A stretch of DNA of 64,000 bases from Pantoea eucalypti (GTDB lineage Bacteria; Pseudomonadota; Gammaproteobacteria; Enterobacterales; Enterobacteriaceae), in contig NZ_CP045720.1 in assembly GCF_009646115.1 (NCBI RefSeq), positions 3,596,001 to 3,660,000 of the forward strand, read 5' to 3'. Made by a program: the position numbers and the translations under genes. Below are positions 21,383-31,660 of this stretch, piece after piece (position 1 is the stretch's first letter; each line of letters opens with the position of its first letter). The notes below the pieces were generated by a model, which was given only the letters and a program-made list of their open reading frames with translations, did not search any database and was not told where the DNA came from.

Positions 21383-23122
21383 CTAAGATTTATCCGAAGT
21401 ATTGGTCGCCGGTTTCGTGTAAATGGCATCTGGCGCAATGTTCATGTGTTTCAGCACCGGCCCCATAATATTACCGAACACTGGTGCGGCAACCGAGCCA
21501 CCGAAGTGATCGCCTGCCGTTGGATGGTTGATCATCACCACCAGCGCCACTTCAGGATGGCTGGCTGGCGCAATACCGGCGGTGTAGTTGACGTAGCCGC
21601 CATCATACTTGCCGCTGGTGCCCATTTTTTCCGCCGTACCGGTTTTGGTCGCCAGACGATAACCCGGCACCGCGGCTTTCAGCCCGGTTCCGCCCGGCAG
21701 GACGTCACTCTCCAGCATATGCACCACCTCTTTCACCGTTTCCGGGTTGGCAACCTGCCGCCCCATGACCGGTGGCGTAACGCGTGTGATTGACAGCGGA
21801 CGGTAAACGCCATAAGAGCCGAGTGTGGCGTATTCACGGGCAATCTGCAGCGGCGTGACACGCAGGCCGTAGCCAAAGGAGAAAGTGGCCCGCTCGATAT
21901 CGGCCCAGCGGGTACGGTGCAGCGGGAAGTAGCCGACGCTTTCGCCGGTCAGCCCTAATCCGGTGGGTTTACCCAAGCCAAACGCCTGATAGGTATTCAC
22001 CAGCGCTTCCGCAGGCATCGCCAGCGCGAGGTGTGATACGCCAATGTCACTCGATTTTTGCAGAATGCCCGTCATGGTCAGGCGCGGCCAGTGACCGACG
22101 TCGCGGATCAGGTGGCCGTTCACGCTATAAGGCGTGGTATCGATGACGGAATCCGGGCGCACCAGGTGGCGCTCCAGCGCCTCCATGACCACTAACGGCT
22201 TAACAGTCGATCCCGGCTCATAACTGTCATTGATGGCCGAGTTACGCATCTGCGCCGGAGTCGCCCCTTCGTAGTTATTAGGGTTGAACGACGGATAGGA
22301 GGCCATCGCCAGAATCTCGCCGGTGTCAATTTTCACCAGCACGGCGGCGCCTGAATCCGCCTTGTTGATCAGCACGCCGTCACGCAGTTTGCTGTAGAGC
22401 GTGTACTGGTCATATTTGTCGATGCTGAGCTGCACCGTTGGCGGCTGAGTCGGCGGCTGATAGTTGATCATGGCGATGATATTGCCCGCCGCATCCTGAC
22501 GATAGACCTCTTTGCCAGGCTCGCCCTGCAACACTTTATCAAAGCCTTTTTCCAGGCCATTAAGACCCACGTTATCCGCACCTACAATGCCGAGCAGCGG
22601 CGCAGAGGCCTCGCTCATCGGATAGAAACGGCTGTCGTCGTAGACTTCGCTGATGCCTTTCAGCTTCAGTTCTTTAATATCTTTCGCGATGCCCAGTTCA
22701 ACTTTACGGCCCAGATAGAGGAAGCGACGTTTCGGGTTAGCAGTGATCTGCGCCGCCAGCTCTTCAGGACGGGTGTTAAGCGCCGCCGCAAGATAGGCCC
22801 ATTTAGCGCTGGTGAAATCGGGGTTACTCTCAAGCACTCGCTGCGGATCGGCAATGACATCGCGCGATGGCACGCTAAGCGCCAGCGCTTCACCGTTACG
22901 ATCCAGCAGGGTACCGCGGCTGGTCGGCAGCGTGACGGTACGCAGCGATCGCTGATCGGCTTCGTGCTCCAGCATCGGCTGATTCAGGAACTGCAGGTCC
23001 GCGACGCGCGCCAGCAGCACCACCAGACAGGTCGTGACACCCAGGCAGATCAGCCGAAAACGAAAAGGGTTAAATGGCGCTTTTATCTGGTCTTTTCCCA
23101 GTAGTTTTTTAATCCGGGGCAT
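21383..23122 (-). CDS. FtsI-like class B penicillin-binding protein (accessory peptidoglycan transpeptidase)
   Basis: A 579-residue bitopic inner-membrane transpeptidase closely related to FtsI/PBP3. A short cytoplasmic N-terminus is followed by a TM helix (about 22-42), a PBP dimer domain (SRGTLLDRNGEALA at 68-81) and the transpeptidase domain. Catalytic motifs fall at FtsI-like positions: STVK (305-308), KTGT (493-496) and SSD (357-359), where E. coli FtsI has SSN. The essential ftsI normally lies in the mra/dcw cluster, so this is probably a second copy, comparable in concept to the Salmonella PBP3-SAL. It is flanked by the two Omr sRNAs, all on the minus strand. Confidence 0.9.
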   Translation of the reverse strand: MPRIKKLLGKDQIKAPFNPFRFRLICLGVTTCLVVLLARVADLQFLNQPMLEHEADQRSLRTVTLPTSRGTLLDRNGEALALSVPSRDVIADPQRVLESNPDFTSAKWAYLAAALNTRPEELAAQITANPKRRFLYLGRKVELGIAKDIKELKLKGISEVYDDSRFYPMSEASAPLLGIVGADNVGLNGLEKGFDKVLQGEPGKEVYRQDAAGNIIAMINYQPPTQPPTVQLSIDKYDQYTLYSKLRDGVLINKADSGAAVLVKIDTGEILAMASYPSFNPNNYEGATPAQMRNSAINDSYEPGSTVKPLVVMEALERHLVRPDSVIDTTPYSVNGHLIRDVGHWPRLTMTGILQKSSDIGVSHLALAMPAEALVNTYQAFGLGKPTGLGLTGESVGYFPLHRTRWADIERATFSFGYGLRVTPLQIAREYATLGSYGVYRPLSITRVTPPVMGRQVANPETVKEVVHMLESDVLPGGTGLKAAVPGYRLATKTGTAEKMGTSGKYDGGYVNYTAGIAPASHPEVALVVMINHPTAGDHFGGSVAAPVFGNIMGPVLKHMNIAPDAIYTKPATNTSDKS

Positions 23123-23238
23123 GGCATTCCGCTGCGCAAAATAAGAGAAAGAGGCTGGTGCCAGCAGTTATAAAGAAAGCGCTGGCTGTATAACAGGAAA
23201 ACTGTGTATCAGTTCGTTATCGGCCGCAGATTTTGGGC

Positions 23239-23314
23239 AAAAAAAACCTGCGCATCTGCGCAGGTTGGTGTAATCAAGAAAATCTATTGATGTTCACCCA
23301 TCAATACCTCTGGG
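23239..23314 (-). ncRNA. omrA/B: OmrA/OmrB-family small RNA (copy 2, 76 nt)
   Basis: The first 20 nt are identical to copy 1, and the 3' end (ATTACACCAACC plus the CCTGCGCAGATGCGCAGG terminator stem and eight T residues) matches the E. coli OmrB 3' end almost exactly. A -10-like TACATT (23321-23326) lies 6 bases before the start. It lies between the PBP gene and the BisC-like gene, pointing toward the PBP start 116 bp away. Confidence 0.93.
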
Positions 23315-23320
23315 ACCCTG

Positions 23321-23385
23321 AATGTAGCAAGAGGGATTAATCGGCTGCTATCTCTCAAACGCAACAGTTACCCGCAAAATGTAAC
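23321..23385 (-). promoter_or_regulatory. promoter and putative OmpR-like repeats upstream of Omr copy 2
   Basis: The -10 candidate TACATT is at 23321-23326 with no good -35, as expected for an activator-dependent promoter. GTTGCGTTT (23357-23365) and GTTACATTT (23377-23385) lie 43 and 63 bases from the start, the same offsets as in copy 1. GTTACA is the core of OmpR half-sites. Confidence 0.62.
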
Positions 23386-23399
23386 CAGCCATGAGATCC

Positions 23400-25673
23400 T
23401 TACGCTATTGTGCAATCCTGATGTTTTTTGATTTCCACCAGACAACTCATGGCGTTTGGTCCCTGCGTCAGCGACGAGGTTCCGATATCGAGCGTCAGCA
23501 CATTGGGGTTACCCGCGCGATCGTGCGGCTGCCATGCCTTGCCAAAACCAGGATCAAACCAGGCACCGGTAGAGATAATGACCACGCCCTGCGTCACGCC
23601 CTCGGTGATCCGCACGCCCGCCAGCATCACGCCGCGTGCGTTGCTCACCTCAATCTCGTCGCCCTCCACCAGACCGCGCGCTGCTGCATCCTGTGGATGC
23701 ATGTAGAGCGTTTCGTGTCCGGCAGTTTTATTGCCCTGCACCGTTTCGGTGGCATCCAGCTGGCTGTGTAACCGGTCCGAAGGCTGAATTGAGATCATGT
23801 GCAGCGGATAGTCGTGGCTGACCGGCGAGCCGAGCCACTCCTGCGGCTCACGCCACTCCGGATGACCGGCAAAATCGTCAAGCTGGTAGTCCGCAATGGT
23901 CTGGCTGAAAAGCTCGATTTTGCCGCTGGCGGTTTTAATCGGGTTCGCCTGCGCATCGGCGCGGAACGCCTCCATAAACTGATAGGGCTTGCCGCCTTCC
24001 GGAATTTCCACAAAGCCGCGCTGCCAGAACGCATCAAATTCGGGGAAATTGATGCCTTTGCGCTGATGCGCGGTCGCACACTGCTGATAAAGATGGGCGA
24101 TCCACTGCATCTCATTGCGCCCTTCGGTGAAGGTGTCGCGGTAGCCGAGGCGCTCGGCCAGGTCCGCAAAAATATCGAAGTCGTTGCGCGCCTGGTGCTG
24201 CGGTTTAATCGCCTGATGCATCGCCAGCACAAAGCGGTCGCGTGAGGAGCCGCCTATATCATTGCGCTCGAGCGTGGTGGTGGCAGGCAGCACGATGTCC
24301 GCCATCTGCGCAGCAGGCGTCCAGACGATATCCTGCACCACCACCGTATCGGGCCGTTGCCACCCCTCCACCAGCCGGTTCAGCTGCTGGTGATGATGGA
24401 ACGGATTGCCGCCCGCCCAGTGCACCATGTGAATGTCAGGATAGTGCAGCGTTTCGCCCTGGAAGCGGTACGGCTGGCCTGGATTGAGCAGCATATCGCT
24501 GATGCGCGCCACCGGAATCGACAGCCCGGACGGATTGGGGCCGGTGCTCATCATCGGGGCTGGCCCCTCCTGACGCGGATTGCCAACGCTGTTCATTGAA
24601 CCGTGACCAAAGGAGAAACCTGCGCCCGGCAGGCCTGGCTGGCCGAGCATCGACGACAGCGCAATCATCATCCAGTAAGGCTGTTCGCCGCGATGGGCGC
24701 GCTGAACGGAATAGGAGCAGGTAATAAAGCTGCGCTTGCCGGTCAGCTGCTGCGCCAGCTGCACAATTCTATCCGCTGGAACGCCGGTGATACGACTGGC
24801 CCAGCCAGCGGTTTTCGCCACGCCGTCGGTTTCACCCAGCAGATAGGCACGCAGCTGCGGCCAGCCGGTGCAGTGGCTGGCGAGAAACGCTTCGTCAACC
24901 GCGCCGCGCTGGGTGATTTCATGGCCCAGCGCCAGCATCAGCGCCACGTCGGTATTGGGGCGAATCGGGATCCACTCGGCGTTAACGAATTCCGGGCAGT
25001 CATCGCGCATCGGGCTGATGTTGATTACCGGCGTCCCTTTGGCCGCCAGCTGCATCAGCGCCGGTTTCAGGCTGTGCTGCCCTGCGCCACCCGAGGCAAC
25101 CTGGGCGTTTTTCAGCGCCAGCCCACCAAAAGCGACAAAAATTTCGGCGTGTTCCACCACCTGCGGCCATTCGGTGACGCGCCCGGTCAGCGGCATATAC
25201 GTGCCGATTACATAGGGCAGGAAGAACTGCGCGGCACCCCAGCTGTAGTTGCCCTGCTGATCGACGCCACCGCCACCCTGAAAGTAGAAACGACGAACCA
25301 GGGTGCGGGCGTGATTAACGCGTCCAGCCGATGACCAGCCGTAGGAGCCGTTGAAAATGCCCGATGCACCGTAACGCTCGCGCACGCGGCGATTCTCCTC
25401 CGCCACCAGGTCCAGCGCGGTTTCCCAGTCGACGGCGACAAAATCTTCCCGGCCACGCAGCGTGCGATCGCTCTTTTCGTGTGACTTTAGCCACGACCGA
25501 CGCACCATCGGCTGGCGAATGCGTTTGTCGGAGTAGACCAGTTCAGGAATGGTGTGGATCATCGGTGACGGATCGGCATCGGCGAAGAAGGGTTCGCAGC
25601 CAATCAGGCGATCGTTTTCAGTGACGGCGGTAAAGGCGCCCCAGTGAGCCAGATGTGGCACTTTGGTTTTCAT
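23400..25673 (-). CDS. BisC-like molybdopterin-dependent reductase (biotin/methionine sulfoxide reductase family)
   Basis: A 757-residue molybdoenzyme of the DMSO-reductase family. There is no N-terminal twin-arginine signal and no N-terminal Cys cluster for an iron-sulfur centre, so it should be a soluble cytoplasmic enzyme like BisC. FNGSYGWSSAGRVNHA (about residues 107-122) contains the Ser expected to ligate Mo, and molybdopterin-dinucleotide-binding blocks follow (WAGGNPFHHHQ, DIVLPATTTLERND, HSQLDATETVQGNKTAG). The likely role is reduction of S-oxides of biotin or methionine. A periplasmic TMAO/DMSO reductase is unlikely without a signal. It lies between Omr copy 2 and galR, and no chaperone gene is adjacent. 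Confidence 0.8.
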   Translation of the reverse strand: MKTKVPHLAHWGAFTAVTENDRLIGCEPFFADADPSPMIHTIPELVYSDKRIRQPMVRRSWLKSHEKSDRTLRGREDFVAVDWETALDLVAEENRRVRERYGASGIFNGSYGWSSAGRVNHARTLVRRFYFQGGGGVDQQGNYSWGAAQFFLPYVIGTYMPLTGRVTEWPQVVEHAEIFVAFGGLALKNAQVASGGAGQHSLKPALMQLAAKGTPVINISPMRDDCPEFVNAEWIPIRPNTDVALMLALGHEITQRGAVDEAFLASHCTGWPQLRAYLLGETDGVAKTAGWASRITGVPADRIVQLAQQLTGKRSFITCSYSVQRAHRGEQPYWMMIALSSMLGQPGLPGAGFSFGHGSMNSVGNPRQEGPAPMMSTGPNPSGLSIPVARISDMLLNPGQPYRFQGETLHYPDIHMVHWAGGNPFHHHQQLNRLVEGWQRPDTVVVQDIVWTPAAQMADIVLPATTTLERNDIGGSSRDRFVLAMHQAIKPQHQARNDFDIFADLAERLGYRDTFTEGRNEMQWIAHLYQQCATAHQRKGINFPEFDAFWQRGFVEIPEGGKPYQFMEAFRADAQANPIKTASGKIELFSQTIADYQLDDFAGHPEWREPQEWLGSPVSHDYPLHMISIQPSDRLHSQLDATETVQGNKTAGHETLYMHPQDAAARGLVEGDEIEVSNARGVMLAGVRITEGVTQGVVIISTGAWFDPGFGKAWQPHDRAGNPNVLTLDIGTSSLTQGPNAMSCLVEIKKHQDCTIA

Positions 25674-25831
25674 CGTTGTTTTTCACGGTAGCCAGGTGGG
25701 AGATTGAGCATAACACGGGGCGGCGGCTGAGCAGAAGATGTGCCTGAGTGCCCGATTTCGCCCCTTTTTGCGACGACGCTGACATTCTGTCGGGTTGATG
25801 TGTCCGCCCTTTTCCGTAACACTGATGTGAT

Positions 25832-25847
25832 GTGTAAACGTTTTCCC
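25832..25847 (+). promoter_or_regulatory. GalR/LacI-type operator upstream of galR
   Basis: GTGTAAACGTTTTCCC matches the GalR/GalS operator consensus (GTGNAANCGNTTNCAC) in all but its last positions and lies 16 bp before the start codon. This suggests autoregulation of galR. Confidence 0.65.
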
Positions 25848-25863
25848 CAAAGCAGGTCAACGC

Positions 25864-26865
25864 ATGGCTACCATAAAGGATGTTGCGCGACTGGCGGGCG
25901 TTTCTGTCGCCACAGTCTCACGTGTAATCAATAATTCTCCCAAAGCCAGCGACAGCTCCCGACAGGCCGTAGGCCAGGCGATGGAGCAGCTTCAGTATCA
26001 CCCGAATGCCAACGCACGCGCGCTGGCGCAACAATCGACCGAAACGCTCGGACTGATTGTCGGTGACGTCTCCGATCCCTTTTTTGGCGCGATGGTTAAA
26101 GCCGTGGATGAGGTGGCAGGCGATACCGGTAACTTTTTGCTGATTGGTAACGGTTACCATAATGAGCAAAAAGAGCGGCAGGCGATTGAACAGCTGATGC
26201 GTCATCGCTGCGCGGCGCTGGTGGTTCACGCCAAGAAAATTCCCGACGCAGAGCTGGAAGTGCTGATGAAGCAGGTGCCCGGTATGGTGCTGCTGAACCG
26301 GCTGATAAAAGGCTTTGAAAAGCGCTGTATTGCGCTTGACGATCGCTACGGTGCCTGGCTTGCCACCCGTCATCTGATCCAGCTCGGCCATCAGAATATC
26401 GCCTTTATCTGTTCGACCCACACCATCTCTGATGCCGAAGATCGCCTGCAGGGTTACTACGATGCGCTGAAAGAGCACGGCCTGCCGTGCAGCGACCGGC
26501 TGGTCACCTGGGGCGAACCGGATGAAGTCGGCGGTGAGCAGGCGATGACGGAACTGCTGGGGCGCGGCAGGAACTTTACCGCTGTCGCCTGTTACAACGA
26601 CTCCATGGCGGCAGGTGCACTGGCAGTGCTGAGCGATAACGGTGTTCGCGTGCCGGAAGAGATGTCACTGATCGGCTTTGATGATGTGCTGGTGTCGCGC
26701 TATGTGCGACCGCGCCTCACCACCGTCCGCTATCCGATTGTCACCATGGCGCAGCAGGCAGCCCAGCTTGCGCTGGCACTGGCTAACGATCTGCCGCTGC
26801 CAGAAGTCACCCACATGTTCAGCCCGACGCTGGTGCGTCGCCATTCAGTCAGCGGCCCGGCCTGA
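25864..26865 (+). CDS. galR: galactose operon repressor GalR
   Basis: LacI-family repressor of galactose transport and metabolism genes. The 333-residue protein begins with the helix-turn-helix MATIKDVARLAGVSVATVSRVIN, then a hinge helix (NANARALAQQ) and a periplasmic-binding-protein-like inducer domain (TLGLIVGDVSDPFFGAMV to SLIGFDDVLVSRYVRPRLTT). Position beside the Omr sRNAs reproduces the E. coli aas-omr-galR order. GalS is a close paralogue and cannot be excluded from sequence alone, but synteny favours GalR. Confidence 0.92.
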   Translation: MATIKDVARLAGVSVATVSRVINNSPKASDSSRQAVGQAMEQLQYHPNANARALAQQSTETLGLIVGDVSDPFFGAMVKAVDEVAGDTGNFLLIGNGYHNEQKERQAIEQLMRHRCAALVVHAKKIPDAELEVLMKQVPGMVLLNRLIKGFEKRCIALDDRYGAWLATRHLIQLGHQNIAFICSTHTISDAEDRLQGYYDALKEHGLPCSDRLVTWGEPDEVGGEQAMTELLGRGRNFTAVACYNDSMAAGALAVLSDNGVRVPEEMSLIGFDDVLVSRYVRPRLTTVRYPIVTMAQQAAQLALALANDLPLPEVTHMFSPTLVRRHSVSGPA

Positions 26866-26900
26866 TGCCACGGTGGCCGGTTCCGCACCGGCCACCGCAT

Positions 26901-29273
26901 TTACTGAAAGGCGCGCAACAGCGTCTCCAGCGGCCTGACCAGCGCAATCACCGTTTCATCCTGCACCTGCGCAGCGGCATCGAGTGTCGCATGCATCTCC
27001 GCCACTTCGCTGGCACCAAACGCCTGATTGCGGACGTAAGCATTCACCAGCGCGAGGCCCATGGTGCTCAGCACCTCAATCTGCTGCACGCTGTGTGCCA
27101 GCGGCTTCAGCGTCGCGCTACCGTTGATGATCGGCATTACCGCAGTCGTGTTGGCCTGCCAGCGCTGCAGCGGCGCACGAACTGCGGAGGCAGCGGCCGG
27201 GTTATTACGGTTGGCGATTAACACGGCGACATGCTGCGCCAGCTGGCGCACCGCCTCACTCTCGGCAGGCAGCACATCCGCCAGCCGGTTTAACGGCTCG
27301 TGATAGTCGTAATGGCCCGCCTGAAACTTCAGATGCTGGCGGGTGTAGTACTGCGCCGGTTCCAGCACCTCAGCCAGTATTTGCAGTGGGGCAATATCGT
27401 GCCCGTTGGCCAGCCGCATCATTTGCTGCTCCGTCTGGGCTTGCTGCAGCGTTCCCACCGATACAGTGCTCCAGCGATCCATCGCTGACAGCCGCGAATA
27501 CATTGAATCCATGTTCGTGACATCCTCTGCCGACCATAACCGCTCAGCCACCACAAAGGCGCGCGGCCACAATTTGGTATCAATAATCTGGCTGTTGATG
27601 TTTTCCGCCCACAGCGCTGCCTCACCACCCAGCAGATTGTGCTGCACCTGTTCTGGCGTGGGCAGCACGGGCGCGATGCCCGCCGGCGGCTGCATCAGGC
27701 GCTGACCGCTGGTGGGATAACGGACGTTGCCTACCAGCACATAGCCTTTGAGGGACGGCTGCTGCAGCGTGAACACCGGCTGGAACGGTCCCATCCAGCT
27801 ATCCACGCTGAACTGCACCTGCTGCGTCGAGAGCCAGTTGATCTCACGAACCATCCGCCGGGACTTGCCGTCGAAGTCGATAAAACCGCGCCAGCCCGAC
27901 TCGCCCTGAATGAGCGTAAAGCTGCCCTTCACCGGGCTGCCTTTGAGGCGCGGCATCGTGAATGACCAGCTCTGCGCCTGATCGCCGGGCCGCAGACGAT
28001 CCAGGCCGTTGAGCCCGCGCGGCGTGACCTCATTGCGGTAGTGGTAGCTGGCAGGCTGGGGCTGATCGAGGTAGAACCCGGTGGAGAGAATGCCGCGCGT
28101 GTTCTCTTTTGCCAGCGCACTCAGCGTATCCTGGCCCTGCCACGACTGGATCAGAATGCTGCGCGGCAGATCGGGATGGGCGATCTCATCCCAGCCCACC
28201 ATCTGACGGTGATGGGCTTCCAGGATCTTTTCCACCCGCTGATTGAAGTACGCCTGAAGCGCATGCGCATCTTTCAGATTGTGATCGCGCATGAACTGCT
28301 GAATCGCGGGTGAGTCGTTCCACTGGGTGGGATCGACTTCATCGCCGCCGATGTGCAGCCAGGGATCGGGGAAGATCGCCGCCATCTCACCCACCAGCGT
28401 GTCGATCACCTCATAAACCTGTTCGTTACTGGGATCGAGCAGCGGTTTAAAGACGCCCCAGCCGCGCTCCATCTGATAATTTCCCGGTCTGCTTATCAGC
28501 TCCGGCATCGCCACCGCCAGCGCAGAGGCGTGTCCCGGCATATCCAGCTCAGGCACCACACGCACCCCACGCTCGGTGGCATATTTCACAATCTCCCGCA
28601 TCTGCTGCTGACTGTAGTAGTTGCCATCGCTGGCTTTCTGCTGCAGCTGGGGATAGTGGCTGGAGGCAAAGCGCCAGCCCTGATCGTCAGTGAGATGCCA
28701 GTGAAAGACGTTCATTCGCGCGGCGGCCAGGCCGTCGATCTGACGTTTAAGTGTCTCTACCGGCATAAAGTGGCGCGCTGTGTCGATCAGCACACCACGC
28801 CACGGAAAGCGGGGATGATCGTGGATGGTCACGTAAGGAATCGTCGTGCCCTGTGCACCGTTCTGGATAAGTTGCAGCAGGGTTTCCATACCGCGCATCG
28901 CGCCAAAACGGCTGGGTGAAGTTAACAGGACACCGTCGCCATCGACCTGCAACTGATAGCTCTCATCGCTGTCGGGCAGTGGCAGCGGGTCCACCGCCTT
29001 TGCAATGACGATACGTATAGTCGGCGCGGCCACCGGCTGGGATGCAGGCAACAGCGGCCAGCCCGTCTGGTTACTGATTCGCGCCAGCCAGCGTGCTTCA
29101 GCACCTGCCAGATGATCACCTGAGATTTGCAGCGTCAGTTGCGGCGTCAGGGTAAGTGCACCGCCACTGGCGGGCTGCTCCACCTGCTGCGGCCAGGGCA
29201 TCAGTGGCAGCGGACTGGCCAGGACGAGTGGACAAAAGGCTGAAAGCAGGAGCAGAGAACGGGGTAACCACAT
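26901..29273 (-). CDS. exported beta-N-acetylhexosaminidase (GH20)
   Basis: Removes terminal N-acetylglucosamine/galactosamine from glycans or chito-oligosaccharides. The 790-residue chain has a signal peptide (MWLPRSLLLLSAFCPLVLAS) and a chitobiase-like N-terminal domain. The GH20 barrel carries GVLIDTARHFMPVETLKRQID, NVFHWHLTDDQGWRF and the catalytic Asp-Glu in WLHIGGDEV (D311-E312), and the barrel ends at GGEAALWAENI. The start is placed at ATG 29273; a TTG at 29297 is in frame but would break the signal peptide. No lipobox is seen, so a periplasmic or secreted location is likely. There is no adjacent transporter gene, so substrate is uncertain. Confidence 0.88.
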   Translation of the reverse strand: MWLPRSLLLLSAFCPLVLASPLPLMPWPQQVEQPASGGALTLTPQLTLQISGDHLAGAEARWLARISNQTGWPLLPASQPVAAPTIRIVIAKAVDPLPLPDSDESYQLQVDGDGVLLTSPSRFGAMRGMETLLQLIQNGAQGTTIPYVTIHDHPRFPWRGVLIDTARHFMPVETLKRQIDGLAAARMNVFHWHLTDDQGWRFASSHYPQLQQKASDGNYYSQQQMREIVKYATERGVRVVPELDMPGHASALAVAMPELISRPGNYQMERGWGVFKPLLDPSNEQVYEVIDTLVGEMAAIFPDPWLHIGGDEVDPTQWNDSPAIQQFMRDHNLKDAHALQAYFNQRVEKILEAHHRQMVGWDEIAHPDLPRSILIQSWQGQDTLSALAKENTRGILSTGFYLDQPQPASYHYRNEVTPRGLNGLDRLRPGDQAQSWSFTMPRLKGSPVKGSFTLIQGESGWRGFIDFDGKSRRMVREINWLSTQQVQFSVDSWMGPFQPVFTLQQPSLKGYVLVGNVRYPTSGQRLMQPPAGIAPVLPTPEQVQHNLLGGEAALWAENINSQIIDTKLWPRAFVVAERLWSAEDVTNMDSMYSRLSAMDRWSTVSVGTLQQAQTEQQMMRLANGHDIAPLQILAEVLEPAQYYTRQHLKFQAGHYDYHEPLNRLADVLPAESEAVRQLAQHVAVLIANRNNPAAASAVRAPLQRWQANTTAVMPIINGSATLKPLAHSVQQIEVLSTMGLALVNAYVRNQAFGASEVAEMHATLDAAAQVQDETVIALVRPLETLLRAFQ

Positions 29274-29293
29274 TGGCGGGCATCCTTGTGACG

Positions 29294-29321
29294 TCAACGT
29301 TTTAACAGGGCATAACGTTGA
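29294..29321. promoter_or_regulatory. inverted repeat upstream of hexosaminidase gene
   Basis: Perfect 8-bp arms TCAACGTT/AACGTTGA separated by 12 bp lie 20 bp upstream of the start codon. It looks like a dimeric operator, but the regulator is unknown. Confidence 0.45.
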
Positions 29322-29462
29322 TTAAAGTTGCTGCACGCCAATACGCCAGTTAATCACCCGGAAACCTGATCTCAAAACCTGATTCTTACCTCAGTCGGCA
29401 TTCCCTGCCGTGTTGAATCTTCCTTGTTTCAGGTCAAAACAGAACGCAATAATTCGCAGCAA

Positions 29463-29508
29463 TCACTACATGTAGGGGATAGAATCCATCAAACACCTAT
29501 ATGTAGTT
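29463..29508 (+). promoter_or_regulatory. paired NrdR boxes of nrdDG
   Basis: Two palindromic boxes centred on CTACATGTAG (29465-29474) and CTATATGTAG (29497-29506) lie 32 bp centre to centre, three helical turns, the standard NrdR arrangement. The second ends 16 bp before the nrdD start. Repression by the ATP/dATP-sensing NrdR is expected. Confidence 0.88.
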
Positions 29509-29521
29509 TACGGAGAGAGAA

Positions 29522-31656
<2,135 letters not shown>

Positions 31657-31660
<4 letters not shown>

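Noticed and set aside
21383..23122. Primary ftsI of the cell
   Set aside because: None of the mra/dcw neighbours (mraZ, rsmH, ftsL, murE) is present, and flanking genes are aas/galR-region genes; a paralogue is more likely.
8616..29273. Genomic island or prophage in the ridA-nrdD interval
   Set aside because: There is no integrase, tRNA-flanked att site, IS element or evident compositional break, and the block includes core genes lplT, aas and galR.
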